From NCBI GenBank assembly GCA_021797415.1, contig JAJZZT010000229.1:1-11474 (forward strand): a stretch of DNA of 11,474 bases. The letters are read 5' to 3'. How positions within the stretch are numbered: position 1 is the first letter of the stretch; every line of letters starts with the position of its first letter. Shown piece after piece: positions 1-5,823 of this stretch. The translations under genes were made by a program, and so were the position numbers. Below the pieces are notes generated by a model. That model saw nothing but the letters and a program-made list of their open reading frames with translations, was not told the origin of the DNA and did no database searches. The DNA comes from Bacillota bacterium (GTDB lineage: Bacteria > Bacillota > Bacilli > Alicyclobacillales > SLC66).

Positions 1-194
1 AGGGTGGCCAGCATGCTGATGGTGGTGGTCTTCCCCGCCCCATTGGGGCCAAGCACGCCGTACACCGTACCGGCGCGCACCCTCAGATCCACGCCGTCCA
101 CCGCACGGTTATCACCAAACGTCTTGACAAGTCCGCGCGCATCGACGGCCCACACTCCGCCTTCCGGCGCGAATCCCTTGCTTGGATGCTCCAT
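1..194 (-). CDS. ABC transporter ATP-binding protein, N-terminal part (runs off the window edge)
   Basis: This is the first ~65 residues of an ABC-type ATPase that would energise a membrane transporter from the cytoplasmic side. After a ~20-residue leader comes the usual strand region, then the Walker A motif GPNGAGKTT near residues 49-57, followed by TISMLATL. The stretch AVDGVDL / [19 protein letters not shown] resembles the daunorubicin-resistance (DrrA-like) branch of exporters, which usually pair with a DrrB-type permease; that assignment is from family knowledge, and the partner lies outside the window. The ATG at 192-194 is chosen because AGGAGG sits at 202-207, seven bases upstream. 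A -10-like TATGAT lies at 246-251, without a clear -35 at normal spacing. Walker B and signature motifs are not visible, so substrate and completeness cannot be judged. Confidence 0.9.
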   Translation of the reverse strand, partial: MEHPSKGFAPEGGVWAVDARGLVKTFGDNRAVDGVDLRVRAGTVYGVLGPNGAGKTTTISMLAT

Positions 195-645
195 TGCGCA
201 ACCTCCTGTATGCCGCCGGGGCGTGCTCAATGCATATAGGTAATTATCATAGACCCGCCCGGATCCCCCCTCTGTCATTAGACCGATTTGCGCTCGGCCC
301 CAAGTCTGATTGCCTTGATCTCGCACTTATCTCGCGCGCGCCGGCGGTTGTTCGAACGCGTCCATTTTCTTGTCGATGCGCTCCATATCCCGTGTTGATC
401 CCCATGTCCATTCGCAAAAATCGCGTAGTGATCACCGCGCTTCTCATATCGATACAAAGAAAACCCTCCCTTCACAGAAGGGGAGGCGGGGGACAAAAAT
501 TGAGGCGGTCATAGGTTTTGCGGCATGGAGCAACCGCATGGCATGCTTCTTCTGATCCTTGGAATCGAGTTTCCCCGCAAAAATCCAGCCAAGTTGCGCG
601 CTCAAATCATCATTGGTCATGGACGATGATTGGCAGGAGGAAGCC
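195..645. other. Intergenic stretch without a convincing gene
   Basis: About 450 bases separate the ABC gene from the next possible reading frame. Several short overlapping frames exist on both strands, but none has a ribosome binding site together with a recognisable protein. A short stem-loop (CCCTCCCTT, 5-base loop, AAGGGGAGG, one bulge) lies at 464-486. The minus frame 444-620 reads as a plausible soluble peptide of 58 residues but has no Shine-Dalgarno. The region may be decayed coding DNA. Confidence 0.4.
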
Positions 646-930
646 ATGAAGTGGGTGCTGGTCGCAGATCCCATGATTCGAAAAGTGTGTGTTTGGAACG
701 GTGCGCCCGTCGGTGGGTACTGCAACAGCACAGATTGCGGCACAAGCCATATTGCCGCCTGGCAATATCCGGAGAACTGTCCGACGAATATCTGCCTAGC
801 TTCAGATGGCTCATACACAGCCCCGTGTGTTGACCTCGACGAGGTGAATCCCGGAACGCAAATGTGTTGTGGCTGGCGTAGTTACATCCATCCCGTCGTC
901 CGGTTCAGGTTACACCGGGCGACGGGATGA
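646..930 (+). CDS. Cysteine-rich 94-residue ORF, possibly the tail of a GH25-like/DUF1906 domain
   Basis: The frame has AGGAGG at 635-640 and ATG at 646, so initiation is plausible. The product has eight cysteines (residues 15, 26, 31, 45, 50, 61, 74, 75), unusual for a cytoplasmic protein. The block HIAAWQYPENC (35-45), followed by VDLDEVNPG (62-70), is reminiscent of the end of glycoside-hydrolase-25-like or DUF1906 domains, where a W-x-QY strand precedes a V-D-hydrophobic-acidic strand. The rest of such a domain (over 100 residues) is absent upstream in any frame I could follow, so this would be a remnant rather than a working enzyme. The last codons run through the 889-929 hairpin, and the stop is inside its right arm, which argues that the C-terminus is not natural. 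The family assignment is weak; it could also be a chance ORF. Confidence 0.35.
   Translation: MKWVLVADPMIRKVCVWNGAPVGGYCNSTDCGTSHIAAWQYPENCPTNICLASDGSYTAPCVDLDEVNPGTQMCCGWRSYIHPVVRFRLHRATG
889..929. terminator. 16-bp stem-loop downstream of the minus gene ending at 936
   Basis: Arms at 889-904 (CATCCCGTCGTCCGGT) and 914-929 pair over 16 bases with one G-T wobble and a 9-base loop. It begins 6 bases beyond the stop codon (936-938) of the minus-strand gene, the normal place for an intrinsic terminator. Neither flank has a good T-run, so termination efficiency is uncertain; it may instead protect the 3' end. Confidence 0.55.
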
Positions 931-935
931 TTCCG

Positions 936-1598
936 CTAGAAATGATGAATGTAACGGGGGTGCAACCAAGTGATCGTCTGCGCGCTTATGGCATAAGGTG
1001 GGTTGTCGGCGCCAGGGTTAGCAACATCTAAGCTTAAAACAGTCAATTTGTCCCGAAATAGCACACCGGAGGCGATGGAACCGTACACCATGACGGTATA
1101 GTAATTTGCGGTATCATAAGCCTTAAACACCCGGCCATGAGAAACTACACTGAATACCTTTAACCCGGTGCCGTGCGATAAAATTTTCCAACTAGTGATC
1201 CACGGATGCCAAACACTCTCGTCGGGTGTCGGTCCGACAAAAACTGGGATTTGTCCTAAGAGATTCTTCCCTAAATAAGCTCTTGCGTAAAGTCCAGACC
1301 CTGTGCCCAGCGCCCGCATATATGCATTCACAAAAGCAGTCGGCGTGGTTGGTACACTGGCTATCGCCGAATACAGGCTTTGTACTTGGGAAGTCGACAT
1401 TGCTGGAGACGGAGTTGCCGGAGACCGTGTTGAAGTTGCCGGAGACGGAGTTGCTGCATGGATCTTCGTGCTTTTTGGCGCTGCTCCTTTTTGGGAAGCG
1501 GAAGTCGCGTGTGTCACTGGATGAATCCATGATACAAAGAAACCCGATATGAGGATACCTGCCAAAACTCCCGCTAAGATGTTGGGCCGTTTTCCCAA
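936..1598 (-). CDS. Secreted or membrane-anchored protein of unknown function, 220 aa
   Basis: I do not recognise the family. The start is a TTG at 1596-1598 with AGGTGA at 1605-1610, six bases upstream; no in-frame ATG fits better. The N-terminus (MGKRPN, then a hydrophobic stretch at residues 7-27) is a signal peptide or single membrane anchor. Residues 33-70 are a low-complexity Ala/Ser/Thr/Pro linker with PSPATS-like 6-residue units, encoded by imperfect 18-bp DNA repeats (GGAGACGGAGTTGC at 1405-1418 and again at 1441-1454). Residues 72-220 form a compact domain with many aromatics, alternating beta-like strands and no cysteines. The layout (anchor, flexible linker, globular domain) suggests an extracytoplasmic protein held at the membrane. 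A hairpin at 889-929 closes the unit and no gene appears co-transcribed. The short helix followed by strands is compatible with an NTF2/SnoaL-like fold, but no motif proves it. Confidence 0.75.
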   Translation of the reverse strand: MGKRPNILAGVLAGILISGFFVSWIHPVTHATSASQKGAAPKSTKIHAATPSPATSTRSPATPSPAMSTSQVQSLYSAIASVPTTPTAFVNAYMRALGTGSGLYARAYLGKNLLGQIPVFVGPTPDESVWHPWITSWKILSHGTGLKVFSVVSHGRVFKAYDTANYYTVMVYGSIASGVLFRDKLTVLSLDVANPGADNPPYAISAQTITWLHPRYIHHF

Positions 1599-1635
1599 TG
1601 CAGATCACCTACTTTTGAAGACGAATTTCACTCTT

Positions 1636-1656
1636 CAATGCGTTTAATGCATTGTA
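1636..1656 (-). promoter_or_regulatory. Possible -10 box and overlapping dyad upstream of the 220-aa protein
   Basis: On the minus strand TACAAT (1651-1656) matches five of six -10 positions and lies about 50 bases from the TTG start. It is overlapped by the dyad CAATGC-N7-GCATTG (1636-1654), suggestive of an operator. No convincing -35 hexamer is seen. Confidence 0.3.
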
Positions 1657-1726
1657 GACGAAATCACATGCGAGAAGGTTACGGGCGATTCGTTAGTAAA
1701 TTCGTGTCGCCGTAAGCCGAAACGGC

Positions 1727-1752
1727 AAATCGCACCATCCTGGGTGCGATTT
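1727..1752. terminator. 10-bp perfect stem-loop at the end of the decayed DUF5131 gene
   Basis: AAATCGCACC (1727-1736), a 6-base loop and GGTGCGATTT (1743-1752) form a perfect hairpin with A/T-rich bases at the foot on both strands. On the minus strand it directly follows the TAA at 1751-1753 that ends the readable remnant. The T-run is short (three bases), so function is uncertain. Confidence 0.45.
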
Positions 1753-2390
1753 AATGATCTTCCGATATACCATCGAAACCGTGATATCCACACGACGAAC
1801 AGTAGTACGTTCCGATCCACTGACTCAGATCCACCGACCCAAGCAGTGGCTCGCATGACAGGAAACGAACCGCTGCTGGTATCTGTAGCAAGAGTGGTAT
1901 CCGTTCGTCCGCTGCTCGCTGGTCTTCGATCGATACTCCGATCCAGACTTAGGCAGTGGCCATGTGACCTTGTGACCATTGAACACCGCGCCATCAAAGT
2001 CGAGAACCAGCCTATTCACAGCCTCCAACATTCACTGAGGTCTCTTGGTCAGGACCTGAAACGTGAGCCAATTTGCTTCGGCCATCACGGCAAATACCCC
2101 CAGATAAACTCATCCGGCACCTGCTCATGGAACAGATCCGGCATCGAATTGACGAAAATCCTACGAGACTTGCGCCACCGGATCGGCTGATCTAACCGCT
2201 TCGGATGCAGTTTCACATTCTCGGCTGCGTTCGGCGCTGTCCAAGGCTTGCTGGTCGTGCCAAAGCAATGGGACACGCGCTCTGCATAGCAGTTGCGGCA
2301 ACCCTCCGACACTTTGGAACAGCCTGTCACAGGATTCCAAGATGCGTCGGTCTACCCCACACTACGACAAGGGGCCGACCGACGCGACAC
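1751..2390 (-). pseudogene. Decayed phage Gp37/Gp68-type (DUF5131) gene
   Basis: Following three frames in turn gives a protein with the order TDASWNPVTGC, then a C-x6-C-x2-C cluster (GCSKVSEGCRNCYAE), PWTAPNAAENVKLHPKRLDQ, RRIFVNSMPDLFHEQVPDEF, VFAVMAEANWLTFQVLTKRP, a WPLPN-VWIGVS-DQRAADERIPLLL block and RFLSCEPLLGSVDLSQWI. This is the standard order of DUF5131, phage-related proteins with a radical-SAM-like cysteine cluster and unknown activity. At least four lesions are visible: TAG at 2352-2354 where the family has W (E-W-T-D), a lost G in the C-run 2097-2101, TGA at 2032-2034, and a lost base near 1947-1949. The C-terminal third, including the usual GGESG region, is missing. A GTG at 2388-2390 may have been the start. 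It lies 16 bases past the stop of the transporter gene, on the same strand. Clearly non-functional. Confidence 0.85.
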
Positions 2391-2406
2391 GGTCGCTTCC
2401 CATCGA

Positions 2407-3801
2407 TCACGTGGATTCTTCCACTAAGTATTCCTGGGATGCTTCTCGTAACGTCTTTCCTTTCGGTTCCCGCAGCGCGATCAACGTCAACAGGGCACCT
2501 AAGACGGAAATGCCGGATAGCAGTCCCATGGTCCCCGGCAGTTTTAGCTGAATCAGAAGTACGGGAAACAAAAATGCGGCCACTGCGGCGCCGAATTTCC
2601 CTGCCGACGCGGAGATGCCGAACCCGATGCCCCGGACGGTAACCGGAAATACTTCTGAGGGAAAGACAAAAGTCGTGCTGTTGGGTCCAAATTCAATGAA
2701 GAAATAGCTCACCGCGTATACGAGGAGGAAGACGAGGGGAACGTTCACAATGCCGGGTGCCAACCACAGCACCGCGTAGGCAATTGCCATCACGATAAAG
2801 CCCAGTACTTGGATAAACCGACGGCCCAGGCGATCCACCGTGAGTGCTGACACCCAGTAACCGGGAGCCGCCGCGATAAGAAAGATCCAAAATGAGATGA
2901 GCGTATGCGATAGTGGCGTGCCATTTGGTTGCAACGCGTTCATCACCAACCCCGATGACACACTATTGCCATAGAACGCCATGTCCAGAAACATCCATGA
3001 AAACGCCGTTCCGATCAAAGTGAGCAAAAACCCCCGATTGGTAAACAGAACCGATGCGGAATCCCGAAGTTTGGCCACTTGACCCGTGGCGGACACTTGT
3101 GCGCCCGTCAGTTGTTGAACGATCTGGGTCGTCCCGGCCACATCGCCCCGCACCCCAAGCGTGAAATGGGGCGTTTCCGCGATCTTGCGGCGCAAGTAGA
3201 TGACCACACCCGCCGGAATCGCGCCCAAGCCTAGCATAAACCGCCACGCTATGGCGTCCGGCACCCCGGTGCTGAGCAGAATCACGGCCACCAGGGGGCC
3301 GACCAACAGGCCGAATCCTTGCATGGCGAACACGGAATTGACCAAAAAGCCACGGCGCTTTCGGTTTGAGTATTCGCTCATAATCACACCGCTCATGGGA
3401 TAGTCGCCTCCGACGCCCATCCCCACAATAAAGCGCAGGAGAAACAGCATCCAGAAGTTTGTCGAAAAGGCGGACAAGAGCGCGCCAAACGTGAGCAGCA
3501 TCGCCTCAATCCCGTAGACGGCCTTTCGTCCCAGTCGGTCCATGAGTCGGCCAAAAATGAGTGCTCCCAAAACAGCGGCAAAGAGCGCCGAGCTATTCAA
3601 TAGCATAAGATCCAACGTGGATAAGTGCCAAAGGGGGGTCAAGATCGTAGTCACAACCCCAATGATAAACAGGTCGTACGCGTCGGTGAAGAATCCCATC
3701 CCCGCTGTTAGCCAAGTGCGAAAATGAAAGCGCTGAAGCCCTGTTTCTTCCAACGGTTGAAGCATCTGATCGATCACGTTGCCTGATGTGTCATGGTCCA
3801 T
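2407..3801 (-). CDS. MFS transporter of the phosphate:H+ symporter (PHS, Pho84-like) family
   Basis: A 464-residue cytoplasmic-membrane transporter with twelve predicted helices and a central loop at about 205-255. It has MFS signatures (GRLMDRLGRKA, 84-94; VDRLGRR, 322-328) and PHS hallmarks: FFTDAYDLF (37-45), GGDYPMSGVIMSEY (131-144), LDMAFYGNS (272-280), GPNSTTF (372-378) and PSEVFPVTVRGIGFGISASAGKFGA (381-405 region). The residues known to bind phosphate in fungal PiPT (Tyr150, Gln177, Trp320, Asp324, Tyr328, Asn431, from memory) have counterparts Tyr134, Gln161, Trp269, Asp273, Tyr277 and Asn373 with matching local spacing. Phosphate import by proton symport is therefore the best guess; related PHS-type porters sometimes carry organic acids. 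The ATG at 3799-3801 follows AGGAGG at 3813-3818, 11 bases away. The upstream PhoP-like array suggests phosphate-starvation control. Confidence 0.9.
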   Translation of the reverse strand: MDHDTSGNVIDQMLQPLEETGLQRFHFRTWLTAGMGFFTDAYDLFIIGVVTTILTPLWHLSTLDLMLLNSSALFAAVLGALIFGRLMDRLGRKAVYGIEAMLLTFGALLSAFSTNFWMLFLLRFIVGMGVGGDYPMSGVIMSEYSNRKRRGFLVNSVFAMQGFGLLVGPLVAVILLSTGVPDAIAWRFMLGLGAIPAGVVIYLRRKIAETPHFTLGVRGDVAGTTQIVQQLTGAQVSATGQVAKLRDSASVLFTNRGFLLTLIGTAFSWMFLDMAFYGNSVSSGLVMNALQPNGTPLSHTLISFWIFLIAAAPGYWVSALTVDRLGRRFIQVLGFIVMAIAYAVLWLAPGIVNVPLVFLLVYAVSYFFIEFGPNSTTFVFPSEVFPVTVRGIGFGISASAGKFGAAVAAFLFPVLLIQLKLPGTMGLLSGISVLGALLTLIALREPKGKTLREASQEYLVEEST

Positions 3802-3854
3802 GGGTTACGTTCCCTCCTCGTTGGAAATTTATTTCTTTATTTACACAACGGAAC

Positions 3855-3916
3855 CTATTAATAGTGTAACTGTGACCTGTAAATGTATGGTGAACATTGT
3901 GTTAAGATTGAATTAA
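3855..3916 (-). promoter_or_regulatory. Tandem PhoP-box-like array and -10 region of the phosphate transporter
   Basis: Reading the minus strand, hexamers TTAATT (3911-3916), TTAACA (3900-3905), TTCACC (3889-3894) and TTTACA (3878-3883) recur at exactly 11-base steps, and GTTACA (3865-3870) follows after 13. This matches the Bacillus PhoP-binding pattern of TT(A/C/T)ACA-type repeats separated by about 5 bases. An A/T-rich -10-like TATTAAT lies at 3857-3863, roughly where a PhoP-activated promoter would place it. The pattern is seen directly; PhoP binding is inferred from the pattern plus the phosphate-transporter assignment. Confidence 0.7.
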
Positions 3917-3951
3917 TGGCAACGGCTCAGGCGCCCGTCGGAGGACACGTC

Positions 3952-3986
3952 AAAATCGGTTAACCCCTTCGCGGTCAGCCGATTTT
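3952..3986. terminator. Stem-loop with terminal T-run between the IS66 remnant and the transporter promoter
   Basis: AAAATCGGTT (3952-3961) pairs with AGCCGATTTT (3977-3986), ten pairs including one G-T wobble, with a 15-base loop. Each strand has TTTT at the 3' foot, so it could end transcription from either side; on the minus strand it would shield the transporter promoter from read-through. It could also be a scar of the mobile element. Confidence 0.5.
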
Positions 3987-4005
3987 GGTCGGACGTGACC
4001 CTGGG

Positions 4006-4262
4006 TTATGTTCCGCCCTGCAACGGAATCCAGAGTTCCCCTCATAACGCTTGTTGAATGACTTGGAGAGTTGACACCCCATGCTTATGCGCGGTCGATA
4101 GGTAGCTGCGAATATCCGCGAATCGTTTGACGCTGAGCAGAGTGCGAACGAACCGCTGATTTTTTGCAGGAGTTTCACCATCCGGATGTCACGCTCGTCT
4201 TGGTTGTTATCAAAGGGAAAGCGCAAATCGACCATGAACCGTAAATGCTCGTCCTGATATGG
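4006..4262 (-). mobile_element. IS66-family transposase, C-terminal remnant with frameshift and stop
   Basis: The minus strand encodes YQDEHLRFMVDLRFPFDNNQDERDIRMVKLLQKISGSF split over one frame; after a one-base shift near 4146-4152 it continues as RTLLSVKRFADIRSYLSTAH followed by KHGVSTLQVIQQAL, then TGA at 4042-4044, GELWIPLQ and a final TAA at 4006-4008. The FDNNxxERDIRMxKxxQKISGxFRT block followed by Y-L-S-T-x-x-KHG is the diagnostic end of IS66-type transposases, with the Glu of DERDIRM in the region of the last catalytic acidic residue. Only about 80 of the usual ~450-530 residues remain. No terminal inverted repeats or accessory tnpA/tnpB genes were found, so this is a dead scar that abuts the cut-off regulator upstream. 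Confidence 0.85.
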
Positions 4263-4282
4263 CAGACAGGAATCGAACCTGT
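4260..4282 (-). other. tRNA T-arm-like sequence (possible att-site scar)
   Basis: The minus strand has ACAGG-TTCGATT-CCTGT (4266-4282): a perfect 5-bp stem around a loop fitting the tRNA consensus TTCRANY, followed by CTGCCA (4260-4265). No anticodon or D arm and no matching acceptor 5' strand can be folded from upstream sequence, so it is not a tRNA gene. It could be the 3' end of a tRNA carried as an integration scar, or coincidence; it sits exactly where the IS66 remnant begins. Confidence 0.35.
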
Positions 4283-4288
4283 GCCGCG

Positions 4289-4396
4289 TCAAGGCGACAC
4301 CCCGCCGCCTCGTCCCCCTTCTTCACCGCCGAAACAAACCTGGCGCTTGAAGCCCATTAATGCTTCAAATTTCGGACACATCTTCACGTTCTTCAT
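4289..4396 (-). pseudogene. Truncated HxlR-family regulator (first ~16 residues only)
   Basis: An ATG at 4394-4396 with a purine-rich GAGAGG-type site eight or so bases upstream opens a 35-codon frame. Its first residues, MKNVKMCPKFEALMGF, match the start of HxlR-type winged-helix repressors, where a C-P-x-F/M-E motif precedes the LLGKRW helix. The cysteine (residue 7) corresponds to the redox-sensing Cys6 of YodB/CatR. After GF the frame turns into a Gly-rich tail unrelated to the family and stops at 4289-4291, next to the IS66 remnant, so the DNA-binding domain is gone. It is divergent from the reductase/DoxX/hydrolase unit, the usual place for its own repressor. Identity rests on a short match, but the position supports it. 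Confidence 0.6.
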
Positions 4397-4416
4397 AAGG
4401 CTTCCCTCTCTTTCCG

Positions 4417-4435
4417 TACTTATTTTATAATAGTG
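4417..4435. promoter_or_regulatory. YodB-like operator candidate in the divergent control region
   Basis: The sequence TACTTATTTTATAATAGTG has the outer form TACT...AGTG with an A/T core, resembling the YodB box of Bacillus as I recall it (TACT, A/T-rich core, AGTA). It ends one base before the -35 hexamer of the plus-strand promoter and lies in the likely -10 zone of the broken hxlR gene. Confidence 0.4.
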
Positions 4436-4436
4436 A

Positions 4437-4466
4437 TTGACAAAAGATAAGTAACTATTCTATAGT
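4437..4466 (+). promoter_or_regulatory. Sigma-A promoter of the reductase/DoxX/hydrolase unit
   Basis: TTGACA (4437-4442) is a perfect -35, followed after 18 bases by TATAGT (4461-4466), five of six -10 positions. Transcription would begin near 4473, giving a leader of about 190 bases before the ATG at 4662. Confidence 0.7.
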
Positions 4467-4467
4467 T
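4453..4467. promoter_or_regulatory. Perfect dyad over the -10 box (operator candidate)
   Basis: AACTAT-TCT-ATAGTT is a perfect 6-bp inverted repeat with a 3-base centre and covers the -10 hexamer TATAGT. A protein bound here would block RNA polymerase. The ACTAT/ATAGT half-sites echo those at 4417-4435. Confidence 0.45.
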
Positions 4468-4479
4468 CTCTTTGTTGGA

Positions 4480-4518
4480 TGACTTATTTTTCAATTGTTG
4501 CTTATTATTAATAAGTCA
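4480..4518. repeat. 9-bp inverted repeat in the 5' leader
   Basis: TGACTTATT (4480-4488) and AATAAGTCA (4510-4518) are perfectly complementary and 21 bases apart, just inside the predicted transcript. An alternative small hairpin, CTTATT-ATT-AATAAG (4501-4515), uses part of the right arm. It could be a second operator or a leader structure. Nothing else recognisable lies between 4519 and the ribosome binding site at 4649. Confidence 0.45.
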
Positions 4519-4661
4519 CCATGTGCCTAATCGATCCGTTCCGCACCGAACTCAGTGCTTCGCCATCGTGGCGGAATGGCTCCGGAACGGAGGTGATTTC
4601 GAAACGTACTTCGGAAGTAAGAATCGTTCACATTCACAACCATCCATCAGGAGGGATTCAG

Positions 4662-5291
4662 ATGCAGACGATTGCTGTCATTGGAACAGGAAATATGGGG
4701 CACGGCCTCGCCAAAGTCTTGAATGAAGCGGGGTATGCCGTTCATTTGGGATCGCGGGATGCGTCCCGTGCGGTGCAAGTGGCCGAAGAAGTGGGACGTG
4801 GCGTAATCGGACTTGGTAACACGGATGCCGTTCGCAACGTGGATGCAGTTATCTTGGCCATCCCATTTGAGCAGGACAACGCGACACTTCGGGAACTGCG
4901 GCCGCATGTGGCGGGGAAGATTGTGATTGACATCTCCAATCCACTGAATGCTTCGTTCGATGGACTGACCACGTCACCTGGAACGTCCGCCGCTGAACTG
5001 ACGGCGCAACAATTGCCGGAGTCCCGCGTCGTGGGGGCGTTTAAAAACACGCTGGCCTCCGTATTTCATAACCCGGTGTTCGATGGACAACAAAGCACCG
5101 TCTTTGTGGCGGGAGATGATGAATACGCGAAGCAGGCCGTGGTGAAACTGGTGGACTCACTGCCTTTTATGGCGATTGATGCGGGTTCCCTTGCCGCGGC
5201 GCGCACGCTCGAACACATGTCCGTTTTGTTGATCCAGGTTTCGCAACGTCACCAGTACAACTGGCGCGCGGCGTATCGGATCCTGGCCTGA
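4662..5291 (+). CDS. NADP-dependent dinucleotide-binding reductase (F420-dependent NADP reductase-like, COG2085 type)
   Basis: A 209-residue Rossmann protein. The N-terminus MQTIAVIGTGNMGHG carries GxGxxG (residues 8-13); SRD (31-33) at the end of strand 2 favours NADP(H) over NAD. AVILAIPFE (62-70) and DISNPLN (90-96) are the usual motifs of the F420_oxidored fold, followed by VVGAFKNTLA (123-132) and a C-terminal helical part with DAGSL-x-AARTLEH (173-185). Family members move hydride between NADP(H) and a second acceptor; here that acceptor could be F420, a flavin or a quinone-type substrate, and the sequence does not decide. The ATG at 4662 is chosen because AGGAGG is at 4649-4654; an in-frame ATG at 4521 would add an unrelated 47-residue leader. 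It is the first gene of the unit, 114 bases before doxX-like. Confidence 0.85.
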   Translation: MQTIAVIGTGNMGHGLAKVLNEAGYAVHLGSRDASRAVQVAEEVGRGVIGLGNTDAVRNVDAVILAIPFEQDNATLRELRPHVAGKIVIDISNPLNASFDGLTTSPGTSAAELTAQQLPESRVVGAFKNTLASVFHNPVFDGQQSTVFVAGDDEYAKQAVVKLVDSLPFMAIDAGSLAAARTLEHMSVLLIQVSQRHQYNWRAAYRILA

Positions 5292-5306
5292 TATTTCACG
5301 ACTGCA

Positions 5307-5360
5307 GGCATTCTCATTCAGGGCAACGGTGTCCACGAGAAAGATGCTTATAAGAATGCC
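5307..5360. repeat. Inverted repeat between the reductase and DoxX genes
   Basis: GGCATTCT (5307-5314) and AGAATGCC (5353-5360) are perfectly complementary across a 38-base gap, in the 114-base intergenic region. There is no T-run, so a simple terminator is unlikely; it may be an mRNA processing or stability element. Confidence 0.35.
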
Positions 5361-5405
5361 GGCGGAGAGTAATACCACGAATATCGAAAAAGGGAGGATT
5401 GCATC

Positions 5406-5795
5406 ATGCTGAGCGCAGGTTTGTTGGTGATCCGCATCATCGTCGGGTTGACCATGGTCGGGCACGGAACGCAGAAACTGTTCGGGTGGTTCGGAGGCTA
5501 TGGATTGAAAGGAACGGGCGGGTGGTTGGAGTCGATCGGTGTACGGCCCGGTGTGCTCATGGCCTTTCTTGCAGGACTCAGCGAAGCGGCGGGCGGTATT
5601 TTACTGGGAGTAGGGATTCTTATGCCCGTTGCGGCAGCACTGATCGTCATCCCCATGCTTGTGGCCATCTTCACGGTGACGGGAAAGAACGGCTATTGGA
5701 TCACTGCCAACGGCTTCGAGTACAATTTTGTTCTGATCGCGGTCGCCGTCACCTTGGTCCTTCCCGGTCCGGGCCAATTTGTTCTGTACGGTTAA
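5406..5795 (+). CDS. DoxX-family membrane protein (CatD/MhqP-like)
   Basis: A 129-residue integral membrane protein with four predicted helices (about 4-22, 50-70, 74-92, 106-121). Family hallmarks are RIIVGLTMVGHGTQKLFGWF (10-29) with GGYG, then GxxW (38-40), AGLSEAAGGILLGVG (56-70) and the GFEYN block (103-107). DoxX proteins are small redox-linked membrane proteins; Bacillus CatD and MhqP are members induced by catechol and quinones, and mycobacterial DoxX forms an oxidoreductase complex. GGAGG at about 5394-5398 lies upstream of the ATG at 5406. The hydrolase begins 28 bases after the stop with its own strong ribosome binding site, so the two are very likely co-transcribed. The exact role is unknown; quinone or thiol stress is inferred from neighbours. 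Confidence 0.85.
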   Translation: MLSAGLLVIRIIVGLTMVGHGTQKLFGWFGGYGLKGTGGWLESIGVRPGVLMAFLAGLSEAAGGILLGVGILMPVAAALIVIPMLVAIFTVTGKNGYWITANGFEYNFVLIAVAVTLVLPGPGQFVLYG

Positions 5796-5823
5796 GCCAA
5801 ACGACAGACAGGAGGACTTACGC

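Noticed and set aside
444..620. 58-codon minus-strand frame (MTNDDLSAQLGWIF...)
   Set aside because: It looks protein-like but has no ribosome binding site, no recognised family, and ends in sequence overlapping a hairpin.
4260..4330. A complete tRNA gene on the minus strand
   Set aside because: Only the T-arm folds; there is no acceptor pairing, anticodon arm with T33 or D arm.
4521..4661. Longer N-terminus for the reductase from the ATG at 4521
   Set aside because: The added residues do not belong to the fold, and AGGAGG at 4649-4654 fixes the start at 4662 just before the Rossmann strand.
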